Source: Lachnospiraceae bacterium (lineage in GTDB: Bacteria > Bacillota > Clostridia > Lachnospirales > Lachnospiraceae). Taken from it: 38,490 nucleotides of DNA. The stretch covers positions 1 through 38,490 of the forward strand of contig JAFXXN010000011.1 in NCBI GenBank assembly GCA_017542245.1, written 5' to 3'. Below, in pieces: positions 15,545 to 23,643 of this stretch (the stretch's first letter is position 1; each line of letters starts with the position of its first letter). A program made the translations under genes and the position numbers. The notes below the pieces were generated by a model. It was not told where the DNA came from, ran no database searches, and saw nothing but the letters and a program-made list of their open reading frames with translations.

Positions 15545-15573
15545 AATGTACGCCCTATCTGATAGGGTGTCAA
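15545..15573 (-). promoter_or_regulatory. Promoter and operator of the toxin-antitoxin pair
   Basis: On the minus strand TTGACA (15568-15573) and TACATT (15545-15550) are 17 bp apart. The spacer is almost wholly the palindrome CCCTATC-A-GATAGGG (15553-15567), extended on both sides by weaker pairs. Antitoxin binding there would directly shut the promoter, as in other HigBA systems. Confidence 0.85.
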
Positions 15574-15828
15574 TATGGAATTTAAGCAGTGCGCTGTGAC
15601 AGCGAGCTGTGACCAATCACGACCGATTGCGCACCCACCTACAGCCATTAACTGATTTATACCTTGGCTATTGCTAACGATTTGCTACAATATGCTATAT
15701 AAATAAGTAAGCGCTTCATGTCCCCTCGTAGTTATGAGGAAATATAAAGCGCTTACGTTGCAGTTAATTTGTAGCCTATGCAGTAGTGGTTGAAGCAAGA
15801 AGCCACGTCTCTTTAGGTTCGTAGCACT
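15574..15828. other. Non-coding gap with a hairpin at 15707-15756
   Basis: No gene is visible. GTAAGCGCTT (15707-15716) pairs perfectly with AAGCGCTTAC (15747-15756), enclosing a smaller CCTC/GAGG stem (15724-15727 with 15736-15739). The hairpin lies 73 bp past the end of the lipoprotein array and could end its transcript, although no clear T-run follows, or be a small RNA. The part at 15590-15650 is GC-richer and unexplained. Confidence 0.45.
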
Positions 15829-16581
15829 TCACTGCTTCAAAATTTTATTTGATTTTATCACAATATCATCGCCGGATTTTTCAAAGGTAATAACTCTGTC
15901 AGGTTGTTTAGTTTCTTCATCCCAGCTTTCATTGTTCGGCTGGAATGTAAGTTCATAAAGATTGCCATTTTTTGTTCCGGAAACAAATTTTCCATCGTAC
16001 ATAGGTGAATCCTGCCCGCATGGATTATCAGAAATTAAGAAAACATCATATTTTTCGTTATACTCCCACCTGGGTACATCTTTGGCGTCAACTTTGATAT
16101 CAAGCCCTGTTTTCTTTTTGATGAACTTTGTGAGATTTTCATTTTTTACTACCCAAGGCTCCATTGGGTCTTCCTCAGTAGTACCAAATAATTCCTTTCT
16201 CTCTTCATCGCTCAGTTTACGTTCTTGCAATTCGTCTACACAGCCTATAACCTCATCCCACTTGATTTCTTCAGGGCTGCTGTATTCTGGGTTAAGAAAG
16301 CCAAAATATCCGCTACCTCCGATGATAAACATATTTGTAAACTCTTTAAGTTCAGCATCTGAAACTGCTTCCCCTTCTCCTGTAGCTTCAGTATTTGTTT
16401 CTTCAGAAGCAGTATCATCCTGAGTTTCTACATCCTCAGAATCATTTTCGGTAGTTGCTGAAAATGTTGCAACATCATCCTGTGTCTCTGAATTATCAGA
16501 ACCCAAATTAATAGAAACCGATGAACAGCCTGTAATAGTCATAGCTGTTGCAAGTAATAACAATGTATTTTTTATTTTCAT
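15829..16581 (-). CDS. Lipoprotein, unknown family (last gene of the array)
   Basis: A 250-residue protein with a signal peptide and lipobox ITGC-SS near residue 19, so it should be anchored on the outer face of the membrane. A long acidic Ser/Thr/Glu linker follows (residues about 25-75), then a globular part with FIIGGSGYFGFLNPEYSSPE and a C-terminal beta-rich portion (YELTFQPNNESWDEE, RVITFEKSGDDIVIKSN). GAGGAAATGAG precedes the ATG. It is 24 bp behind the next lipoprotein gene. I do not recognise the family. Confidence 0.75.
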   Translation of the reverse strand: MKIKNTLLLLATAMTITGCSSVSINLGSDNSETQDDVATFSATTENDSEDVETQDDTASEETNTEATGEGEAVSDAELKEFTNMFIIGGSGYFGFLNPEYSSPEEIKWDEVIGCVDELQERKLSDEERKELFGTTEEDPMEPWVVKNENLTKFIKKKTGLDIKVDAKDVPRWEYNEKYDVFLISDNPCGQDSPMYDGKFVSGTKNGNLYELTFQPNNESWDEETKQPDRVITFEKSGDDIVIKSNKILKQ

Positions 16582-16605
16582 CTCATTTCCTCCATCATCC
16601 TTGTG

Positions 16606-17547
16606 TCATCCAACTTGGAAATCGCCAAGGTTTTCAAATAGTTCGTTTGAATCTCCATCATATATGATATATCCAAGATATTCGCCATCTTCAGACGTAA
16701 AACTCATGGAGCTTCCCTGCATTCCATATGGAATAATCGTCTGTCCGGCTTTTCCGACCTTAGGATCGTTACCGGACTCATCATCAAACTCTACGTCTTT
16801 TTTCAAAATTAGGCCTTTACTTAAGCCTTCTACCATAGGATGTATCTTATGCTCTTTTTCAAGTTTCTGCTCCAAACCATCAGGCCCGTATTGCAAGTCT
16901 GCTGTAGCAATCCAGTTGCAATCATAAATATCAACAAGATATCCTATAACTATCTTATCCGGATAGATCTCGTACTTTTCACTGTTTGTTTTTTCATCAA
17001 TACTTGAATCTACTATAACGGGCTCATCATATTTGCCCACTTCTTTAAGAGAATCTTTATCCCACATATATGCAGTTATCGGCCCATAGCCATCAGCGCC
17101 TTGTTCATTGATCAGAACATAATCCCCGTCTGATCTGTGTACAAAAAACGCATCAGCTTCTCCATACAAAAAACCGTTTTCTACAACCAGCTCTATATCA
17201 ACAGTCTGGTCATTTACTTTTATGGAACAGGAATTATCGTTCCCTGAGCCATCCGGATGCTTAAAAAATATAGTATCCATCTGTCCGTCAGATCCAAGAT
17301 CTATTCTAAGCTCTTCATTATTCTTCAGTTTTGAAAAATAAAACTCGGAATCATCAGAAGATTCACCCTCCGCTTCCTCTGCCTCTTCCGATATAGCTTC
17401 ACCGGCATCCTCCGTTGATACTTCTTCTGCCAAAGTCTCCGCCTGCTTATTATCGATACCAAACTTTTCAAGATCTATACCACTACATGCAACAGTCGTA
17501 GCTGCAATAAGTAGGATTCCAACACAAATTAAAACCCTTTTTTTCAT
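16606..17547 (-). CDS. Lipoprotein with FG-GAP-like loops, unknown family
   Basis: A 313-residue lipoprotein (from ATG 17547, purine-rich GGGAAGAG upstream; a start at 17595 would precede that site). Lipobox VAC-SG near residue 21, an acidic linker (EEAEEAEGESSDDSEF), then a beta-rich domain. Two stretches, IDLGSDGQMDTIFF and LINEQGADGYGPITAYMW, resemble FG-GAP/VCBS-type loops in which Asp and Gly bind calcium in known relatives. The C-terminal part includes VGKAGQTIIPYGMQGSSMSF. Function unknown; location and loop type tie it to the rest of the array. Confidence 0.75.
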   Translation of the reverse strand: MKKRVLICVGILLIAATTVACSGIDLEKFGIDNKQAETLAEEVSTEDAGEAISEEAEEAEGESSDDSEFYFSKLKNNEELRIDLGSDGQMDTIFFKHPDGSGNDNSCSIKVNDQTVDIELVVENGFLYGEADAFFVHRSDGDYVLINEQGADGYGPITAYMWDKDSLKEVGKYDEPVIVDSSIDEKTNSEKYEIYPDKIVIGYLVDIYDCNWIATADLQYGPDGLEQKLEKEHKIHPMVEGLSKGLILKKDVEFDDESGNDPKVGKAGQTIIPYGMQGSSMSFTSEDGEYLGYIIYDGDSNELFENLGDFQVG

Positions 17548-17625
17548 AACGCTCTTCCCTTTTGTTAACTTTTTGTTATATATTACACCAAACAATTGAG
17601 AATTTCATTAATATTTTTTATTTTT

Positions 17626-17662
17626 AATGGCTCAATCACATAAAATTTGTGATTGAGCCATT
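17626..17662 (+). repeat. 15-bp perfect hairpin between lipoprotein genes
   Basis: AATGGCTCAATCACA (17626-17640) pairs perfectly with 17648-17662 across 7 nt. A T-rich stretch (ATTTTTAT) follows on the plus strand, whereas array transcription runs on the minus strand, where A residues follow. It may still cut the array transcript into two parts by slowing or processing. Confidence 0.55.
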
Positions 17663-17698
17663 ATTTTTATCAATATCAATTATTTCCTCGATGTTAAA

Positions 17699-18732
17699 TT
17701 ACATTGCTTTTGGGAATTTCACCTTGGTTCCTGCGGGTAAACTCTTATCTCCCGATTCTGTAATAGTTAATGTGGCGCCATCCCATCCATAAGTGATAAT
17801 ACCCACTATCGGTGCATCCCCGTCGTTTGTATTTATTACTTCTCCATCATCAAACTCACATGTGGTTTTAAAAGAAATTGTAGTATCATTTATCATTGGC
17901 TCATAGCACAACATATCAACTTTTTCTTTGCCTTTTGGTGCATATGTAATACTGATTGAACCACCTTCCATTCCTTCCTTTATGTCAAGAACGGCGTCAT
18001 CGCTTATATAAGAATTTTCTCTAAAAAATCTCTTTGGAAGTTCGATGTTTTCACCTCTTTCATCAGCAAGTTCTCTTGCAAGTATATAGCTTCGACTCTT
18101 CATAAATCTGGAATCCAGTTCACTGTTCATCATAGAAGCCCATGATCCTTCCACGTATTTTACCGCTTCGTAGCACCTGTCAAAATCAGCTTTCCATGCG
18201 TCCTGTTCAGCTTTAATGCTATCTTTTCTAGAATCATCTGCTTCTTCAAGAATTCTGTTATAAAGACTCTGTACTTCATAATCCCAAATATATGATTCCG
18301 CGCAGCTTACATTGTTCATGTCCTGCTGACTCAAATCGGCATTGTGATAATTCGTATAATAATACGCGATCTCCTCTACATTTTTTAGCTCATCTGCGAT
18401 AGATTTACTATTTTTTATTGCTTCATCGAGCCTTGATTTAACTACTTTTTCTTCATATTGCTCTGCATCAAATTTCTCTGTTGAATAACACTCCTTAGTA
18501 TCATTTTCAGCAGACCATTTCTTCTCCCATTCAGCTATTGGAAAAAGAGCTGAATCCACAGATAATGCAGTATCCGTCGTTTCTTCGGTATCCTCAGATG
18601 CTTCAGTATTACTTTCAACTGACTCGCTTATATTTGCATCTTCAATCTTCACTTGCTCTTTGGCATTTCTTCCGCAAGAAACAAGTAATACTGAAGAAAG
18701 TAAAATGCCAAGTATTTAATCTTTTTACGCAT
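17699..18732 (-). pseudogene. LprI/DUF1311-type lipoprotein gene with frameshifted signal peptide
   Basis: From ATG 18732 (GGAAGGA upstream) the frame starts MRKKIK and then fails; the frame that follows reads GILLSSVLLVSCGRNAKEQ, a perfect lipoprotein signal and lipobox (VSC-G), then 317 open residues to 17699. One base is missing around 18715-18718, in the AAA run. The mature part holds an LprI-type DUF1311 domain (NVSCAESYIWDYEVQSLY, then KAEQDAWKADFDRCYEAV and GSWASMM) and a C-terminal beta domain (ISITYAPKGKEKVDML; ATLTITESGDKSLPAG). LprI of Mycobacterium tuberculosis is a lysozyme-inhibiting lipoprotein; a similar role here is inference. Without correction of the frameshift it would not be exported. 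Confidence 0.8.
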
Positions 18733-18761
18733 TATAAATAAATCCTTCCAATTCTATACTA

Positions 18762-19871
18762 CTATTCCTTAAAAAGATGAAGCTGGAACTTTGGCTTATT
18801 ATATCTATGCAATAGTTCTTCATAAAACTCACTATACTCATCATCACTTATTTCACGCTCCTGCAAAGAACTATCGTAATAATAGCACTGACACCTACCC
18901 TCGCTGAAAACAGGCGTCGCATTCACACCTTCAATAAATTCCATACCTCCTGCTGAATACTTATAACAATTAAGGCTATAAAAACTATTTGGAATGCCCC
19001 AATCATCGAGTATTATACCATCTTCATATAATTCAAAGCTCCTTCTGTAATCAGATTCAAATACAACATCAACCTTGCCATCTCTAATGGTAAACATACT
19101 TAAAACATTCACATTATGTGAATCATCTTCCGAATCATTAATTCCTAAAAGCAATTCATCTATTCCATCCCCATCAATATCCACTTGCAAATACCCAAAA
19201 CTATCGTTTTGAAAAGCCCAATCTATCGGCGAGGTAAACCATTCATGATACTGTGCATGGTGATAAAATGTATCCGAATTCGATTCTTTCATTTCAATCA
19301 TCACTTTTATATCTTCAATAAGTTCATCGTATGAATTGAAGGTGGTTACTTCACTTTCTAATACTTTGGCTGGTTCAGAAGACTCTTCCAAAGCAGCATC
19401 CTCAATGTTTGTAACTCTATCCAATATATTCTTTAATATAACCATAGAAAAATCATCATCTATAGATTCTCTTATATCATTACCCACATCGCTCCATCCG
19501 GAAAATACATCATAATGATAGTCAGGCATAGATTCATATAGCAAGACCTTGGTTTCAGAACCCGAAGCGCCAATAACTGCAATATCTTTTATTCCGTCAT
19601 CATTAAAATCAAAACAATCAAGATTGGTAACCTTGTCCAGATAACGATATGTATTTATAGTTTCTTTGACTTCATTGTCTCTGATGATATCAATGTAGGT
19701 ATAATTACTTTTCTTGCCGTAAGCTTCAAAAACATCGTTATAAATGCGAATCTGAGAAGCACCCTGATCTTGAACAAGCTCAGACTCCGTTTCAATCAAA
19801 TTTTTATTTTTGGCTCCACAACCTGTAAGCAATATAAGTAAAGTTAGCGGTATTATTATGTGTAGTCTCAT
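18762..19871 (-). CDS. Mosaic lipoprotein, modules A+B
   Basis: A 369-residue lipoprotein. Leader MRLHIIIPLTLLILLTGC-GA, then module A to about residue 145, which contains YTYIDIIRDNEVKETINTYR, the acidic loop FDFNDDGIKDIAVIG and DDFSMVILKNIL. A short Ser/Glu linker leads to module B: YDELIEDIKVM, LQVDIDGDGIDELLLG, MFTIRDGKVDVVFES, CYKYSAGGMEFIEG, YYYDSSLQEREISDDEY, and the tail YNKPKFQLHLFKE. Its ATG overlaps the stop of the upstream B fragment (TAATG), and the ribosome site AAGGA is in that gene's last codons. Both loops resemble calcium-binding FG-GAP/VCBS motifs. Biological role unknown. Confidence 0.85.
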   Translation of the reverse strand: MRLHIIIPLTLLILLTGCGAKNKNLIETESELVQDQGASQIRIYNDVFEAYGKKSNYTYIDIIRDNEVKETINTYRYLDKVTNLDCFDFNDDGIKDIAVIGASGSETKVLLYESMPDYHYDVFSGWSDVGNDIRESIDDDFSMVILKNILDRVTNIEDAALEESSEPAKVLESEVTTFNSYDELIEDIKVMIEMKESNSDTFYHHAQYHEWFTSPIDWAFQNDSFGYLQVDIDGDGIDELLLGINDSEDDSHNVNVLSMFTIRDGKVDVVFESDYRRSFELYEDGIILDDWGIPNSFYSLNCYKYSAGGMEFIEGVNATPVFSEGRCQCYYYDSSLQEREISDDEYSEFYEELLHRYNKPKFQLHLFKE

Positions 19872-20212
19872 TATTTTTCCTTAAAAAGATGAAGCTGTGG
19901 TCTATACTTGGGATTATATTTATGAGTAAGCTCTTCGCTCAACTCATCATACTCTTTTTCAGTTAGTTCACGTTTCTTTGAAGTACTATCAGAATAGTAG
20001 TATTTATGTTGATGTTCCTCGTCAAAAGGAGTAAATCCATCATAAATACCTTCAATAAGTTCCATATTTCCGGCATTGTACTTATAATATTCAACACTAG
20101 CATTTGGAGGAAAGCAATATTCTTCAATTATGCCATCTTTAAATAATTGATACACTACTCTCAGATTATCCTCAAATACAGCATCAACCTTGCCCTCTCT
20201 AATGGTAAACAT
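19871..20212 (-). pseudogene. Truncated module B (C-terminal 113 residues)
   Basis: This open frame begins exactly at the conserved MFTIREGKV segment of module B and continues to the tail PQLHLFKEK, so it lacks the signal peptide, the linker and the DIDGDG loop that precede it in full copies. The DNA just upstream (20213-20237) is the end and trailer of the neighbouring lipoprotein gene, so a deletion has joined the two. It has no signal peptide and may act only as a translational lead-in for the next gene, with which it shares TAATG. Confidence 0.8.
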
Positions 20213-20237
20213 ACAACAAAGGCTTTATAAAAAACTC

Positions 20238-21299
20238 TCACCCATTCACAAAATAATCTCCTACGCTAAAGCTCTCATCAGTGCGCTCCTCTTCTTCAGT
20301 TATCCCAGGTGCAAATTCTGTTACATAAGTAGCGCCTGTTGCTCTATCAATATAATACCTGACAAGAGCTGCCGTATATGACCTATAAACTACCACAATC
20401 TCTTTTTCATCGCTTGATTCAATATACCAATATATAGTGTATTTATCCGAATCAACCATGTCTTTTAAGTCAGGAAAATTTTCATAGCAGTAATTCTTGA
20501 TAGCTAAAAGAGCTTGATCATCAGTAATTTCTCCATTTGCCTCTGTTTTTTCTTTAGATAATGCTTTCTCAATATTTTCCGGAGTAAGTTCTATTGCATT
20601 TTTAATACCATACTTCTTTTTGAGCTCATCATATTCTGCATCCAATTCTTGTCCTTCTTCAAGCGAAATAGGATCGCAATCGTCAAAATCTTGTCCTTTT
20701 CTGTATTGTTCTTTTTCATTCCCAAGCACCATATATTCTAAGGTCAGTTTGCCGTTTTCATTCTTATATACTGAGAAATCCTCATCAAGCACACATTCTG
20801 CCCCATATAATTCTTGTTTATCAGAATCATAGAAACTTGCAAAAAAGGGGAAGTCTTTAATATTATTATCTTCTCCAACAGTACATAAAGAAAACCATCC
20901 ATAATATTGCGTATCAGAAGTTAACCCAAAAGGAGTCACCCATAATTCAGGGACATCATCTCCTGTAACATCTTGAAGTATAAAGAAGGCTTTCTTTTCC
21001 GGACCCTCACTATAATAAAAAGCGGTATAGCCATCGCTTAGGGACTCCTTATCTGCTAAAATATCATAAAGATACTTTTTATATACATCTTTCCAACCAT
21101 CCTTATTGATATCATCTTTTTCTTCACTAATCTCGTCACTATTATTTTCAATACTGTCAGCTACAGTGGCTTCATTTTCAGTAATCTCCTTGCCCGCCTC
21201 TACAGGCTCGTTTTTATCAATAATAACCACCTGCTTATTACATGCTGTTAAACACAGTAGTAATCCAATTGCTAACAAAATATTTTTATGTCTCTTCAT
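20238..21299 (-). CDS. Lipoprotein with MKKxKN-type leader, unknown C-terminal domain
   Basis: A 353-residue lipoprotein; leader MKRHKNILLAIGLLLCLTAC-N, then KQVVIIDKNEPV, shared with the gene at 21450-22175, and after residue about 60 a different body. The body has an acidic loop LQDVTGDDVPELWVTPFG, a helical middle (EEGQELDAEYDELKKKYG) and a C-terminal half with CYENFPDLKDM and YIDRATGATYVTEFAPG, which looks like a peptidase-propeptide-like (PepSY-like) fold, uncertain. The 50 bp upstream resemble the same stretch upstream of 22175, showing that leader and control region were duplicated together. Confidence 0.8.
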   Translation of the reverse strand: MKRHKNILLAIGLLLCLTACNKQVVIIDKNEPVEAGKEITENEATVADSIENNSDEISEEKDDINKDGWKDVYKKYLYDILADKESLSDGYTAFYYSEGPEKKAFFILQDVTGDDVPELWVTPFGLTSDTQYYGWFSLCTVGEDNNIKDFPFFASFYDSDKQELYGAECVLDEDFSVYKNENGKLTLEYMVLGNEKEQYRKGQDFDDCDPISLEEGQELDAEYDELKKKYGIKNAIELTPENIEKALSKEKTEANGEITDDQALLAIKNYCYENFPDLKDMVDSDKYTIYWYIESSDEKEIVVVYRSYTAALVRYYIDRATGATYVTEFAPGITEEEERTDESFSVGDYFVNG

Positions 21300-21449
21300 T
21301 TCTGTTCTTTAAATGCCTTTCTTTCATTATCATATCCATGTTGCTTGTGCTAATAACCAAGGCAGGGACGATGGTTAATGTAACAACTCTCCCAGTTCCT
21401 TTTATATATGGCTTGTTCCCTACACGTCTTCTCTTATAATCCAAAAGCT

Positions 21450-22175
21450 CTACAATACATCCAGCTTTATCCATTCAATTGAAGTATTCTCATGTGTGTA
21501 TTGCTCTACAAGATTATCATATTCCTCTTCATCAATTGTATCGAGTGCATCAATATTTTCTAAATAATCCTGCGGCGGATTATTCTTTTTATAAAACCTC
21601 TCTGTACCTGTCTCTGTCCAATCATTCCAGAATTTAAGAAAAACAATATCAATATCTGCATTTCCCTGATCATCAATCTCGGATACAGCATAGATGGCAC
21701 GACCTTCATGAGCCGTATCACCGCTTACATACTGATTCTTGTCATTTATCATTGAAACCCCGAGAGTTCCAAAATATTCCATATTTGCATACTGTATTTT
21801 TTCATCCTTAAACTCCATTATATCGTAAATATGGTTGCCATCATCACGAACCAGTAATTCATTTATGCCATCTCCGTTTATATCATAAATAGCGTATTCC
21901 AGTTCCGATTTATCAACAAAACCCGCTGTATCTCCCAAAGCCCAAAATTTTTCTCCGTTTGAATCCGTTTCATTTCCTTTTAAATACTCAAGAAAGTGTT
22001 TGTCAGCATCTTGTGCTTCACTGTTATTTTGCTCATAATTATTGGCTTCTTTTCCAGCAATCTCTTCGTTTTGGGTTACCGGCTCGTTTTTATCACTAAT
22101 AACCTTCTGCTTGTCACATGCTGTCAAACATAGTAGCAATACAATTGCCAATAAAAAATTTTTACATTTTTTCAT
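21450..22175 (-). CDS. Lipoprotein with MKKxKN-type leader, FG-GAP-like loop
   Basis: A 241-residue lipoprotein. Leader MKKCKNFLLAIVLLLCLTAC-D and KQKVISDKNEPV match the leader of the gene at 20238-21299, but the body differs: FLEYLKGNETDSNGEKFWAL, the loop YAIYDINGDGINELLVRDDG, and YAVSEIDDQGNADIDIVFLK, ending in a short acidic helix (EYDNLVEQYTHEN). The DINGDG loop is of the same calcium-type design as in modules A and B. Shared leader with different bodies is the pattern seen across this array. Function unknown. Confidence 0.8.
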   Translation of the reverse strand: MKKCKNFLLAIVLLLCLTACDKQKVISDKNEPVTQNEEIAGKEANNYEQNNSEAQDADKHFLEYLKGNETDSNGEKFWALGDTAGFVDKSELEYAIYDINGDGINELLVRDDGNHIYDIMEFKDEKIQYANMEYFGTLGVSMINDKNQYVSGDTAHEGRAIYAVSEIDDQGNADIDIVFLKFWNDWTETGTERFYKKNNPPQDYLENIDALDTIDEEEYDNLVEQYTHENTSIEWIKLDVL

Positions 22176-22237
22176 ATCTGTTCTTTAAATGCCTCTCTTC
22201 TTAATCATATTTATGCTGCTTAATACATAAGAAGTGT

Positions 22238-23611
22238 TCAAGGAATAGCCTGCTCAAAAGTATAAGCCAATTCTTCCCATATAAGTGTTTTTCCGTTTTT
22301 AATTTCCTCTGTAAGTCCCTCTTTTTTTTCTTTTTGGGCTATCATCTGCTCCAAGTCATTTATAGTTACTAATTTGTCCTCCGGCAAACGGTTATTTTGC
22401 CTTAAATATTCGTAGATTTCACCTGATTCTTCGTATAAGGAATCATCATGTAAAAGCTGTGTATAGAAATATCCCTTAAAGCCATTTTCAAACTCAGCTT
22501 CATCATTATCATCATACTCATGCGTTTCATCTATCAGAGCCCATACGGTTACAGATGGAGTATTCTTATCATCATTGAAATAAAAATTTAGCCACCCATA
22601 TGGACTATTCGGAAATTCCGTTGAGTCATAATAAATATAATGATACTTTCCATCGGCATCTAGAAATGCCTTATCAAACCCATGACTGGATGCACCCCCT
22701 GATCCGTCGCCATAAATGTATCCATATTCATTTATGCAGATTCTGCTTCTTGACCATCCCACATCTGAATAGATTGTTTCAAGCTTGCCATCCTTTTCCT
22801 TTATAATAATGCTTTCAGTCCAGTCATCATTGCTCGGTGTTTTTATACGTATGGCCAATTCTCTGCTTCCATCGTTGCCACAATCAAGAAAAGAGTACTC
22901 TATTTTTTCAAGGGTAATCTGTACTCCAGAGTAATCGGTGTACCATTTAATGATGGTATTTACAAGTTCTTCAAGCGTAAACTCCTGTCCTTGACTCGCT
23001 CTGAAGTTAAAATACCATTCATTTCCAAGATTTTTTTCTTTTCCTATTTTTACCTTGACTTCATTCCTAAGAAACCGCTCATATAAGCCGTCTCCGACAA
23101 TCTCCGTAGGATTCTTCGCGCTTGGTGAATCAACCAAAGAAACACTTGCCCAATAATTTTCGAATATATTTTTTAATTCAGTTATTGAAAAATCATCGTT
23201 TAATGACTCATTAATAGCAGTTCCTACGTCACTCCACCTGGAAAATACATCATACTGGTAATCGGACGTGGCTTCATACAGTAAAACCTTGGTTTCAGAA
23301 CCCGAATCACCGATAACTGCAATATCTTTTATTCCGTCATCATTGAAGTCAAAACAATCGATATCCGTAACTTTATCCAGATATCGATATGTATTTATAG
23401 TTTCTTTGATTTCATCGTCTTTAATGATATCAATATAGGTATAATCCTTTTTCTTGCCGCAATCTGTAAAAGCGTCATTATAAACGCAAATCTGAGCATT
23501 ACCCTGATCTTTAACAAGCTCAGATTCCAGCTCGATTAATTTTTTGTCTTTTGCACCACAACCGGTAGCAAACATAAGTAAAATAAGCGTAAGTATTATG
23601 CGTAATCTCAA
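22238..23611 (-). CDS. Mosaic lipoprotein, module A plus unique C-terminal region (C)
   Basis: A 457-residue lipoprotein. It begins with TTG at 23611, where most relatives have ATG (the 8286 fragment also has TTG); AAGGATAG lies upstream. Residues 1-155 are module A with lipobox ATGC-GA and loop FDFNDDGIKDIAVIG. The remaining 300 residues are not found elsewhere in the window: FNFRASQGQEFTLEELVNTI, FLDCGNDGSRELAIRIKTP, YGYIYGDGSGGASSHG and a helical, Lys/Glu-rich end. The first 60% of this region looks like another beta-propeller-like or VCBS-type segment. Function unknown. Confidence 0.8.
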   Translation of the reverse strand: MRLRIILTLILLMFATGCGAKDKKLIELESELVKDQGNAQICVYNDAFTDCGKKKDYTYIDIIKDDEIKETINTYRYLDKVTDIDCFDFNDDGIKDIAVIGDSGSETKVLLYEATSDYQYDVFSRWSDVGTAINESLNDDFSITELKNIFENYWASVSLVDSPSAKNPTEIVGDGLYERFLRNEVKVKIGKEKNLGNEWYFNFRASQGQEFTLEELVNTIIKWYTDYSGVQITLEKIEYSFLDCGNDGSRELAIRIKTPSNDDWTESIIIKEKDGKLETIYSDVGWSRSRICINEYGYIYGDGSGGASSHGFDKAFLDADGKYHYIYYDSTEFPNSPYGWLNFYFNDDKNTPSVTVWALIDETHEYDDNDEAEFENGFKGYFYTQLLHDDSLYEESGEIYEYLRQNNRLPEDKLVTINDLEQMIAQKEKKEGLTEEIKNGKTLIWEELAYTFEQAIP

Positions 23612-23643
23612 CTATCTATCCTTCAATATTCATCAGTTTTCTA

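Noticed and set aside
17626-17662. Strong hairpin considered as the terminator of the LprI-like gene
   Set aside because: The T-rich side is on the plus strand while the array is transcribed from the minus strand; listed only as a hairpin.
21286-21474. A 62-residue minus-strand open frame bridging two lipoprotein genes
   Set aside because: It has no ribosome site, and much of its DNA (21300-21350) resembles the non-coding stretch upstream of the paralogous leader at 22176-22225, so it is spacer rather than a gene.
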